DNA of 64,000 nt from an uncultured Bacteroidales bacterium (GTDB lineage Bacteria > Bacteroidota > Bacteroidia > Bacteroidales > UBA932). Made by a program: the position numbers and the translations under genes. This document shows, one piece after another, positions 8,893-16,838 of this stretch. How positions within the stretch are numbered: position 1 is the stretch's first letter; each line of letters opens with the position of its first letter. The DNA lies in the NCBI GenBank assembly GCA_944326225.1, contig CALVDI010000002.1, forward strand, positions 1 through 64,000, given 5' to 3'. Under the pieces are notes generated by a model. It saw only the letters and a list, made by a program, of their open reading frames with translations, did not search any database and had not been told where the DNA came from.

Positions 8893-10389
8893 ATGATACA
8901 GTTTGATATAGATAAGCTGAACCACTCGCTGGACGAGGTCAGGGCTCTGCTTGATCCCCAGTGCAGGTTACATCTCGGAGAAGAATCCAAAAAGAGAATC
9001 GCAAAATGCCGCAACTATCTGGATGAGCGCATGAAGAACCAGAAAGCGCCCATCTACGGCGTGACCACCGGCTTCGGCTCGCTGTGCAATGTGTCCGTGG
9101 ACAAGGACCAGCTCTCACAGCTCCAGAAGAACCTGGTGATGTCCCACTCCTGCGGCGTGGGCGAGGAGGTAAGGCCCGAGATCGTGCGTCTGATGATCGC
9201 CCTGAAAGTGAAGTCGCTCTCATACGGCTACTCCGGAGTGAGAGTCGAGACGGTAGAGAGGCTGGTGGACTTCTTCAACGAGGGCATTACTCCCGTCGTA
9301 TATCAGCAGGGCTCTCTCGGAGCATCCGGTGACCTGGCTCCTCTGGCCAATATGTGTCTGCCTCTGCTGGGCCTGGGTGAGTTCGACTACAAGGGCAAAA
9401 GGTATCCCGGCAGCGAGCTGGAGAAGATGTTCGGCTGGAAGCCTCTGACCCTGGCCTCCAAGGAAGGTCTGGCTCTGCTGAACGGCACCCAGTTTATGCT
9501 GGCCCACGCCGTATGGTGCATCATCAGGGCAGAGCACATATCCGCAGCCGCCGACAAGATAGCCACTGTATCCCTTGAGGCCTTCAACGGCCGCAAGGAG
9601 CCCTTCACTCCCGGCGTACATGCAGTACGTCCCCACAAGGGTCAGATGGAGACGGCCCGCGTCATCCTCGGCTACCTGCAGGGCAGCCAGCTGATCGACG
9701 GTCCCGGCAAGGAAGTCCAGGATCCCTATTCGTTCCGCTGCGTGCCTCAGGTACACGGAGCGTCGAAGGATGCCATCGCATACGTGGAGAGCGTGTTCAT
9801 GACCGAGGTCAACAGCGCGACCGACAACCCGACCGTCCTGCCCGACGAGGATCAGGTCATCTCCGCCGGCAACTTCCACGGTCAGCCTCTGTCCATAACA
9901 CTGGATTTCCTGGCTATAGCCCTGGCCGAGCTCGGCTCTATCTCAGAACGCCGTACCTATCAGCTTATATCAGGCAAGAGAGGCCTGCCTTCGTTCCTGG
10001 TGGCCAAGTCCGGTCTCAACTCCGGCTTCATGATTCCGCAGTATGCCGCCGCTTCCGTAGTAAGCCAGAACAAGCAGCTCTGCACTCCCTGCGTAGTGGA
10101 TACCATTGACTCCTCGCAGGGTCAGGAGGACCATGTCAGCATGGGTGCCAACGCCGCCACCAAGTGTGTGCGTGTGGTCGAGAACGTGGAGAAGATCCTC
10201 GGTATCGAGATGTTCAACGCCGCCCAGGCCCTGGAGTTCCGTCACCGCGCCGGTGCCGGCAAGTCCTCGCCCGTGATCGAGAAGTTCTTCGATGATTACC
10301 GCAAGGAGGTTCCTTTCATCGAGGAGGATACGGTGATGTACACCAGGATCAAGGACTCAATTGATTTTATCAGAAAGGCAGAATTTTAA
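8893..10389 (+). CDS. hutH: Histidine ammonia-lyase
   Basis: At 498 residues this has the usual HutH length. It deaminates L-histidine to urocanate in the cytoplasm. The Ala-Ser-Gly triad that cyclises to the MIO cofactor is at residues 144-146 in GSLGASGDLAPLAN. The substrate-selectivity position reads LVMSHSCG (Ser84-His85), the pair seen in histidine lyases rather than the His-His of tyrosine lyases, so histidine is the likely substrate. Other family segments are GVTTGFGSLCNV, NGTQFMLAHA and DNPTVLPDE. The stop is 2 bases before hutI. The urocanase gene that should act next is not in the window. Confidence 0.96.
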   Translation: MIQFDIDKLNHSLDEVRALLDPQCRLHLGEESKKRIAKCRNYLDERMKNQKAPIYGVTTGFGSLCNVSVDKDQLSQLQKNLVMSHSCGVGEEVRPEIVRLMIALKVKSLSYGYSGVRVETVERLVDFFNEGITPVVYQQGSLGASGDLAPLANMCLPLLGLGEFDYKGKRYPGSELEKMFGWKPLTLASKEGLALLNGTQFMLAHAVWCIIRAEHISAAADKIATVSLEAFNGRKEPFTPGVHAVRPHKGQMETARVILGYLQGSQLIDGPGKEVQDPYSFRCVPQVHGASKDAIAYVESVFMTEVNSATDNPTVLPDEDQVISAGNFHGQPLSITLDFLAIALAELGSISERRTYQLISGKRGLPSFLVAKSGLNSGFMIPQYAAASVVSQNKQLCTPCVVDTIDSSQGQEDHVSMGANAATKCVRVVENVEKILGIEMFNAAQALEFRHRAGAGKSSPVIEKFFDDYRKEVPFIEEDTVMYTRIKDSIDFIRKAEF

Positions 10390-10391
10390 CG

Positions 10392-11657
10392 ATGTCGCTT
10401 TTTGTTAAAAATATAAAAAAGCTCGTCGGCGTAAGGCAGGAAGCTCCGCAGTCTCCCCTGAAAGGCAAGGAGATGGAGACTCTGCCCTGCCTCGACAATG
10501 CCTGGCTGCTGACCGAAGGAGACCGGATAAAGGCTTTCGGAGAGATGAACGGCACTGCCCCGGAGACTATCGGGGCTATGGAGGACGGTGCGGACGGGGT
10601 AATCGACGCCGCAGGCCGGATGGTGTTCCCCTCTTACTGCGACTCGCACACGCATCTGGTATATGCCGGCAGCCGCGAGATGGAGTTCATGGACAAGCTC
10701 CGCGGTCTGTCGTACCAGGAGATAGCCCGCCGGGGAGGCGGTATCCTGAACTCGGTGGAGCTGCTGCACAATACCCCGGAGGACGACCTTCTGCGTCAGA
10801 CGCTGGTCAGGGCATGGGAGATCATCTCCCTCGGTACCGGGGCCGTGGAGATCAAGAGCGGCTACGGCCTGACCGTGGAGGACGAGGTCAAGATGCTCCG
10901 CGTGGCCCGCAGGGTGGGCGAGGAGACCCCTCTCAGGGTGCGTACTACCTTCCTGGGTGCCCACGCCGTGCCCGTCAGATATAAGGGCAACCGCGAGGGC
11001 TATGTGGATGAGATCATCCGCGACATCATGCCCGCCGTAGCGGCCGAAGGACTGGCCGACTATGTGGACATCTTCGTGGAGGAAGGCTTTTTCACAGTGG
11101 AGGATGCCAGCCGTATATTCGAGGCGGCCGCCAGGTACGGTATGCAGCCGAAGGTACACGCCAACCAGATGAGTTTTTCCGGCGGAGTACAGGTCGGAGT
11201 CAAGTACGGTGCGGCCTCGGTGGACCATCTGGAGTTCACCGGCCCCGACGAATTCAGGGCCCTGCAGGGCAGCGGCACCATAGCGACTCTCCTTCCGGGT
11301 GCGACATTCTTCCTGGACATGGATTATCCCAAGGCCAAGCAGATGCAGGAGTACGACCTTCCGCTCGCCATAGCATCCAATTACAACCCGGGCTCATGCC
11401 CTTCCGGGGACATGAAGTTCATGATGGCCCTGGCCATGATCAAGATGCGCCTGACGCCCGAGACGGTGCTCAACGCTGCCACTGTCAACGGCTCGTTCGC
11501 CATGGGGACAGCCGCCGAGTACGGTTCGATAACCCCTGGCAAGAAGGCCTCGTTCTTCATTACCAAGGAGATACCTTCCTATGAGTTCGTGCCGTATTCA
11601 TTTACCTCGCAGCTTATAGAAGAGATAGTATTGAATGGAAAAATAATTAATAGATAA
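10392..11657 (+). CDS. hutI: Imidazolonepropionase
   Basis: A 421-residue amidohydrolase-fold enzyme that opens the imidazolone ring to give N-formimino-L-glutamate. Family features are the HxH metal motif in DSHTHLVYAGSRE, the loop RRGGGILNSVE, EIKSGYGLT, the third metal His region VHANQMSFSGG, and DHLEFTGPDE. The length is normal. The gene starts 2 bases after hutH and ends 3 bases before ftcD. Its substrate is made by urocanase (HutU), which is missing here, so the pathway needs a hutU elsewhere on the chromosome or external imidazolonepropionate. Confidence 0.97.
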   Translation: MSLFVKNIKKLVGVRQEAPQSPLKGKEMETLPCLDNAWLLTEGDRIKAFGEMNGTAPETIGAMEDGADGVIDAAGRMVFPSYCDSHTHLVYAGSREMEFMDKLRGLSYQEIARRGGGILNSVELLHNTPEDDLLRQTLVRAWEIISLGTGAVEIKSGYGLTVEDEVKMLRVARRVGEETPLRVRTTFLGAHAVPVRYKGNREGYVDEIIRDIMPAVAAEGLADYVDIFVEEGFFTVEDASRIFEAAARYGMQPKVHANQMSFSGGVQVGVKYGAASVDHLEFTGPDEFRALQGSGTIATLLPGATFFLDMDYPKAKQMQEYDLPLAIASNYNPGSCPSGDMKFMMALAMIKMRLTPETVLNAATVNGSFAMGTAAEYGSITPGKKASFFITKEIPSYEFVPYSFTSQLIEEIVLNGKIINR

Positions 11658-11660
11658 ATC

Positions 11661-13358
11661 ATGACAAGAAAATTGATCGAATGTGTCCCCAACTTCAGCG
11701 AGGGACGTGACATGCAGATTATCAAGCAGATTACAGACGCTGCTGAGAGCGTTGAGGGCGTAAGGCTTCTCGACGTGGATCCGGGTGCGGCCACCAACCG
11801 TACCGTAGTCACTTTCGTGGGCGAGCCAGAGAAGGTGATGGAGGCGGCATTCCGCGCAGTCAAGAAGGCTTCGGAAGTCATCGACATGAGGCATCATCAC
11901 GGTGAGCATCCCCGTATGGGCGCCACTGACGTGTGCCCTCTCGTGCCTATCGCCGGCGTGACCATGGAGGAGTGCGTGGAGTATGCCCGCAGCCTGGCCA
12001 AAAGGATAGGCGAGGAGCTCGGCATACCGGTATTCTGCTATGAGAGTGCGGCCTATACTACCGAACGCAGGAACCTGGCTGTATGCCGCAGCGGAGAGTA
12101 CGAGGGTCTGGCCAAGAGATTCGCCGACGGTGTGAAGCCGGATTTCGGTCCCGCAGTGATAGACGACTACACCGCCCGTACCGGTGCTACTGCAGTGGGT
12201 GCCAGGGATTTCCTCGTAGCCATCAACTATAACCTCAATACCACATCTACCCGCAGGGCCAATTCCATCGCCTTTGACGTGCGCGAGAAAGGCCGCAAGA
12301 AGAGGGAGGGTGATCCCATCACCGGCAAGGTGGTCAAGGATGCGGACGGCAACGTGGTATGGATACCCGGAACGCTCAAGGGCTGCAAGGCCATAGGCTG
12401 GTATATCGAGGAATACGGCATCGCACAGGTGTCCATGAACGTGACCAACATCAATGTCACTCCTGTACACGTGGCCTTTGACGAGGTCTGCGAGAAAGCC
12501 CATGCCCGCGGTATCAGGGTGACCGGCTCGGAGATAGTCGGCCTTATTCCCAAGAAGGTGCTCATTGATGCCGGCAAGCATTATCTGGCAAAGCAGAACC
12601 GCTCCTGCGGTATTCCCGAGGACGATATCGTGAAGATAGCCGTCAAGTCCATGGGACTGGACGACCTCAAGCCTTTCAATCCCCGCGAGAAGGTCATCGA
12701 GTACATCCTCGAGGACAGCGACAAGACGCCCAAGCTGGTGGACCTGACTGTCCGCGGCTTCGCTGAGGAGACTTCCCGCGAGTCTCCGGCTCCCGGCGGC
12801 GGATCGATATCCGCATATATGGGCTCTCTCGGCGCCGCTCTCGGTGCTATGGTGGCCAATCTGTCCTCGCACAAGAGGGGCTGGGACGACCAGTGCCCCA
12901 AGTTCTCCAAGTGGGCAGAGAAGGGTCAGGACCTGATGTACGAGCTGCTGCACCTGGTGGACGAGGATACGGCCGCATTCAACCGTATCATGGACGCCAT
13001 GTCGCTTCCCAAGAAAACCGACGAGGAGAAGGCAGCCCGTGCCGCAGCCATGCAGGAGGCCACTCTCTATGCCACCGAGGTACCTTTGAGGACGATGAAG
13101 GCCTCATTCAAGGTATTCGGGCTGGTGGAGGCCATGGCTTCCGAGGGTAATCCCAACTCAGTCTCCGATGCCGGTGTAGGTGCTCTGGCAGCCCGTTCGG
13201 CCGTGCTCGGTGCATTCCTCAACGTCAAGATCAACGCTTCCGGACTGAAGGACCGCGAAAAAGCCGACGCTCTTGTAGCAGAGGCCGCTGAGATAGCCGC
13301 CGAGGCTGAGAAGCAGGAGAAGAAAGTGCTGGAAATCGTCAATTCAAAGATAAACTGA
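11661..13358 (+). CDS. ftcD: Bifunctional glutamate formimidoyltransferase / formimidoyl-THF cyclodeaminase
   Basis: A 565-residue fused enzyme. The N-terminal ~300 residues are the formiminotransferase domain (LIECVPNFSEGRD, MRHHHGEHPRMGATDVCPLVP), which moves the formimino group from formiminoglutamate to tetrahydrofolate, giving glutamate. Residues about 350-565 are the cyclodeaminase domain (ESPAPGGGSISAYMG, ALGAMVANLSSHK), which forms 5,10-methenyl-THF and ammonia. The fusion is like the vertebrate enzyme and occurs in some bacteria. It feeds the one-carbon pool used by purH. The stop codon is separated from the fabH ATG by a single base, which suggests coupled translation across two unrelated pathways. 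Confidence 0.95.
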   Translation: MTRKLIECVPNFSEGRDMQIIKQITDAAESVEGVRLLDVDPGAATNRTVVTFVGEPEKVMEAAFRAVKKASEVIDMRHHHGEHPRMGATDVCPLVPIAGVTMEECVEYARSLAKRIGEELGIPVFCYESAAYTTERRNLAVCRSGEYEGLAKRFADGVKPDFGPAVIDDYTARTGATAVGARDFLVAINYNLNTTSTRRANSIAFDVREKGRKKREGDPITGKVVKDADGNVVWIPGTLKGCKAIGWYIEEYGIAQVSMNVTNINVTPVHVAFDEVCEKAHARGIRVTGSEIVGLIPKKVLIDAGKHYLAKQNRSCGIPEDDIVKIAVKSMGLDDLKPFNPREKVIEYILEDSDKTPKLVDLTVRGFAEETSRESPAPGGGSISAYMGSLGAALGAMVANLSSHKRGWDDQCPKFSKWAEKGQDLMYELLHLVDEDTAAFNRIMDAMSLPKKTDEEKAARAAAMQEATLYATEVPLRTMKASFKVFGLVEAMASEGNPNSVSDAGVGALAARSAVLGAFLNVKINASGLKDREKADALVAEAAEIAAEAEKQEKKVLEIVNSKIN

Positions 13359-13359
13359 T

Positions 13360-14316
13360 ATGAAGATCATTGGAACAGGAAGCGCCCGTCCCTCTCTGAC
13401 AGTGACCAATGCCATGCTGGAGAACTTCCTGGATACGAGTGACGAGTGGATTGTCACCAGAACCGGTATCCACGAGAGGCGTGTGATATCGTCCGAGAAT
13501 CTGGAGGATCTGGCTTCCACAGCCGCCACCAAGGCGATGGAGGATGCCGGAGTCACTTCCGAGCAGATAGACTTCATCATCTGCTCCAATGTGGTGAACG
13601 AATATGTCACTCCCGGTCTGGGCTGCATCATCCAGGGCAAGATAGGAGCCACGTGTCCCACGATGGACATCAACTGCGCCTGCACCGGATTTCTTTACGC
13701 TCTGGATATCGCCGAGGCTTATCTGGCTACCAAGGATATGAAGAATATCCTGATAGTCTGCGCCGAGGAACCGTCCAGGATGATGAACTGGAAGGACCGC
13801 TCCAGCTGCATTCTCTTCGGAGATGCGGCCGGGGCTGTGGTCGTGACCAAGGGCGATGACCTCAAGGCCATCCGTCTGTCCACTCACTGTAAGGTGGAGG
13901 CCCTGTACCAGAGGCGCAGGCTCCAGCCGACTCCCTTTGTCACAAAGGAGGAGACGGATACTGACGGAGTGTCGATGAACGGCCAGGATGTCTTCAAGCT
14001 GGCGGTCTCGTCTTCTATCAAGGACATAGACAAGGTGCTGACCATGGCCGGTATCACCGCCGATGACATAGACCTGTATGTGCTGCATCAGGCCAATGTA
14101 CGTATCATCGAGTCGATCCGGCATTTCGTCAATCAGGACAAGAGCAAGTTCCCCTTCAACCTGGACAAGTACGGGAACACCTCTTCGGCCTCTATCCCGG
14201 CTTTGCTGGACGACCTCAGCAGAGGTAATCAATTAAGAACAGGAGAACTGCTGCTGCTCAGCGCGTTCGGAGCAGGATTCACCACAGGAGCGTGTGTTCT
14301 CCGCTGGTCAAAATAA
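13360..14316 (+). CDS. fabH: 3-oxoacyl-ACP synthase III (KAS III)
   Basis: A 318-residue condensing enzyme that starts fatty-acid chains from acyl-CoA and malonyl-ACP. The catalytic triad is visible: Cys108 in CACTGF, His243 in LHQANVRI and Asn273 in KYGNTSSAS, at almost the same positions as Cys112/His244/Asn274 of E. coli FabH. SDEWIVTRTGIHERR near residue 35 is also typical. The start follows ftcD by one base and the gene is followed by fabF, fabZ and fabG. The starter-acyl specificity cannot be read from the sequence. It may be a second FabH in the genome, which would need checking. Confidence 0.93.
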   Translation: MKIIGTGSARPSLTVTNAMLENFLDTSDEWIVTRTGIHERRVISSENLEDLASTAATKAMEDAGVTSEQIDFIICSNVVNEYVTPGLGCIIQGKIGATCPTMDINCACTGFLYALDIAEAYLATKDMKNILIVCAEEPSRMMNWKDRSSCILFGDAAGAVVVTKGDDLKAIRLSTHCKVEALYQRRRLQPTPFVTKEETDTDGVSMNGQDVFKLAVSSSIKDIDKVLTMAGITADDIDLYVLHQANVRIIESIRHFVNQDKSKFPFNLDKYGNTSSASIPALLDDLSRGNQLRTGELLLLSAFGAGFTTGACVLRWSK

Positions 14317-14329
14317 AAACGAATAGAAT

Positions 14330-15595
14330 ATGGAAAAAAGAGTAGTAGTGACAGGAATGGGAGTTGTGACTCCTGTCGGAAATAATGTAGAGACTTTCTG
14401 GAAGAACATCGTGAACGGTGTCTGCGGTATAGACTATATCACCCAGTTCCCTACGGACGGTCTCTCAGTGAAGATCGCAGGCGAGGTCAAGGATTTCAAG
14501 CCGGCCGACTACGGCATCGAGCCCAAGGCGGCCAGGAAGTTCGACCGTTTCAGCCTCTTCGCTCTCGCCGCAGCCAACCAGGCCGTGGCCATGAGCGGAC
14601 TCAAGTCTACCGATAACGAGGAGGACGATACTCCCGGAACTGTTCATTCGGACCGTTTCGGAGTCTATATCGGCTCAGGTATCGGAGGTATGCACTCCTT
14701 CGTCAACGAGACGGCCAAGCTGATAAAGGACGGCCCGCAGTGGATATCCCCTCTCTTCATCCCTACGATGATAGCCAACATCGCGGCCGGTAACGTGGCC
14801 ATAGCCCATCATGCGAAGGGCCCCTGTCTGCCTATCGTGACGGCCTGTGCGACAGGTACACACTCGATAGGCGAGGCTTACAGGGCGATTAAGTTCGGCT
14901 ATGCCGACGCCATCATCGCCGGCGGTACCGAGGCTGCCGTCACACCTCTGGCTATCGGAGGCTTCTCCAACAGCAAGGCCCTTTCTCCGGCGGAGGATCC
15001 CATGGCGGCTTCCCTGCCGTTTGACGCCCGCCGTCAGGGTTTCGTGATAGCCGAGGGCGCAGGAGTAGTGATACTGGAGGAGTATGAGCACGCCGTGGCC
15101 CGCGGGGCGAAGATATATGCCGAGATCTGCGGATACGGCAACACCTGCGACGCTTACCATTATACAGCACCCTGTCCGGACGGTTCGACCCCGGCCAAGG
15201 CTTTCAGGCAGGCCCTGACCGAGGCACATTACAGCCCTTCCGACCTGCTGCACATCAATACCCACGGCACCGGAACTCCGCTGAACGACAAGTCGGAGAC
15301 CGCGGCCATCAAGCTGGCTCTCGGCGAGACCGAGGCACGCCGCGCCATCCTGTGCTCCACCAAGTCCATGACCGGACATGCTCTCGGAGCCGCCGGCGGT
15401 ATCGAGGCCGTGGCCGCAGTCATGGCCCTGCACGACGGCATCGTGCCTCCTACCATTAATTATAAGGAGCCCGATCCCGAGTGCGACCTGGATGTCAATC
15501 CCAACACTGCCCGCAAGGCTGGGCTGACCATGGCCCTGTCCTCGTCCCTCGGATTCGGCGGACACAATGCAGTGCTGGCCTTCAGGCGTCTGTAG
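14330..15595 (+). CDS. fabF: 3-oxoacyl-ACP synthase II (KAS II)
   Basis: A 421-residue elongating ketosynthase. The active-site Cys173 is in VTACATGTHSIG, and the two catalytic histidines are His312 in THGTGTPLND and His350 in MTGHALGAAGG. The N-terminus KRVVVTGMGVVTPVGNN and the C-terminal GFGGHNAVLAFRR are characteristic. The length is normal for FabF; a chain-length-factor variant is ruled out because the Cys is present. It lies 13 bases after fabH and 30 bases before fabZ. It would extend acyl-ACP chains in the cytoplasm, but no acyl carrier protein gene accompanies it. Confidence 0.96.
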   Translation: MEKRVVVTGMGVVTPVGNNVETFWKNIVNGVCGIDYITQFPTDGLSVKIAGEVKDFKPADYGIEPKAARKFDRFSLFALAAANQAVAMSGLKSTDNEEDDTPGTVHSDRFGVYIGSGIGGMHSFVNETAKLIKDGPQWISPLFIPTMIANIAAGNVAIAHHAKGPCLPIVTACATGTHSIGEAYRAIKFGYADAIIAGGTEAAVTPLAIGGFSNSKALSPAEDPMAASLPFDARRQGFVIAEGAGVVILEEYEHAVARGAKIYAEICGYGNTCDAYHYTAPCPDGSTPAKAFRQALTEAHYSPSDLLHINTHGTGTPLNDKSETAAIKLALGETEARRAILCSTKSMTGHALGAAGGIEAVAAVMALHDGIVPPTINYKEPDPECDLDVNPNTARKAGLTMALSSSLGFGGHNAVLAFRRL

Positions 15596-15625
15596 TAAAG
15601 ACAAACAACTAAAACCAAACTCAAT

Positions 15626-16057
15626 ATGGATAGAGAAGAGATTAAGAAATTTTTACGCCACCGCGAGCCCATGCTGCTCGTGGACGAGATGGAGCTTCAG
15701 GAAGACGGAACTGTCATCGGAAAGTATCATGTCAGAGGCGATGAGTTCTTCCTCCAGGGACACTTCCCCGGACAGCCCATAGTGCCCGGAGTCATCCTGT
15801 GTGAGATCATGGGGCAGTGCAGCTCGCTGCTCATCAAGGACTATCTGGTAGGGCACACCACGCTGTTCACCGGCATCGACAAGACCCGATTCAAACATCA
15901 GGTCGTGCCGGGCGACACCATAGAGGTTCATGCCCGTATCACCAATCACAGGGCCATGCTCTTCTGGATAGATGCCAAGGCATACGTAGGCGGCAACCTG
16001 TGTGTGGAGGCCAGCCTCTCGTTTGCAGTTGTACCTAATGATAAAGTAAATGGATAA
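15626..16057 (+). CDS. fabZ: Stand-alone 3-hydroxyacyl-ACP dehydratase (FabZ-like)
   Basis: A 143-residue hot-dog-fold dehydratase with catalytic His46 in GHFPGQPIVPG and Glu60 in ILCEIMGQ, 14 residues apart as in E. coli FabZ. Bacteroidetes usually carry FabZ fused to LpxC; this copy is free-standing. Stretches such as YHVRGDEFFLQGHFPG and VPGVILCEIMGQ look to me more like the FabZ of Clostridia and Lachnospiraceae, which suggests transfer, but that is from memory and needs a tree. The last 8 bases overlap an upstream possible start of fabG. Confidence 0.9.
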   Translation: MDREEIKKFLRHREPMLLVDEMELQEDGTVIGKYHVRGDEFFLQGHFPGQPIVPGVILCEIMGQCSSLLIKDYLVGHTTLFTGIDKTRFKHQVVPGDTIEVHARITNHRAMLFWIDAKAYVGGNLCVEASLSFAVVPNDKVNG

Positions 16058-16061
16058 TATT

Positions 16062-16811
16062 ATGTTAGAAGGATTATTAAAGGGTAAGGTCGCCCTTATT
16101 ACAGGTGCCGCACGCGGCATAGGCAAGGCCATCGCCATGAAACTGGCCTCGGCCGGAGCGGACATCGCATTCACCGACCTCAAGGAAGACGACAATTTCA
16201 AGAATACGGTAGAGGAGATCAAGGCTCTCGGAGTGGAGTGCCGGGGCTATGCCTCCAACGCCGCTGACTTCGAACAGGCTCACGCTACGGTGGACCAGAT
16301 AGTCAAGGACTTCGGCCATATCGACGTGCTGGTCAACAACGCCGGCATCACCCGTGACGGTCTGATGATGAGGATGTCGGAGCAGCAGTGGGACAGCGTC
16401 ATCACGGTCAATCTCAAGAGCGCGTTCAACTTCACCCATGCCCTGACACCCATAATGGCCCGTCAGAGAGGAGGCAGCATCATCAACATCTCGTCTGTTG
16501 TAGGAGTCAACGGCAATGCCGGTCAGTGCAACTACTCGGCATCGAAGGCGGGTCTGATCGGTCTGGCCAAGTCCATAGCCAAGGAGATGGGCTCACGCGG
16601 TATCCGCGCCAATGCCATAGCTCCGGGCTTCATCATCACCGACATGACCAATGCCCTACCCGAGGAGGTGCGTCAGGAGTGGAACAAGAAGATTCCCCTC
16701 CGCCGCGGCGGTACTCCCGAGGACATAGCCAACGTGGCTCTCTTCCTCGCATCAGACCTGTCCTCGTATGTTACTGCGCAGGTAATAGTCTGTGATGGAG
16801 GAATGTTGTAG
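16062..16811 (+). CDS. fabG: 3-oxoacyl-ACP reductase
   Basis: A 249-residue short-chain dehydrogenase from the ATG giving MLEGLLKGKVALITGA; another ATG 12 bases upstream overlaps fabZ and would add MDNI. The NADPH motif GAARGIGKA, the NNAG motif (VLVNNAGITRDG), the catalytic Ser in NISSVVG and the YSASKAG Tyr/Lys pair are all present, as is the C-terminal VICDGGML. It reduces 3-oxoacyl-ACP and completes the set fabH-fabF-fabZ-fabG; no enoyl reductase or acyl carrier protein follows. The next gene is a lipoprotein 27 bases later. Confidence 0.95.
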   Translation: MLEGLLKGKVALITGAARGIGKAIAMKLASAGADIAFTDLKEDDNFKNTVEEIKALGVECRGYASNAADFEQAHATVDQIVKDFGHIDVLVNNAGITRDGLMMRMSEQQWDSVITVNLKSAFNFTHALTPIMARQRGGSIINISSVVGVNGNAGQCNYSASKAGLIGLAKSIAKEMGSRGIRANAIAPGFIITDMTNALPEEVRQEWNKKIPLRRGGTPEDIANVALFLASDLSSYVTAQVIVCDGGML

Positions 16812-16838
16812 TTTTGTAGTATCTAAGAACCTTAACAT

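Noticed and set aside
8893..10389. HutH as a tyrosine ammonia-lyase of an aryl polyene or flexirubin cluster with the fab genes
   Set aside because: The selectivity pair is Ser-His as in histidine lyases, hutI and ftcD are adjacent, and no ACP or polyene-specific genes are present.
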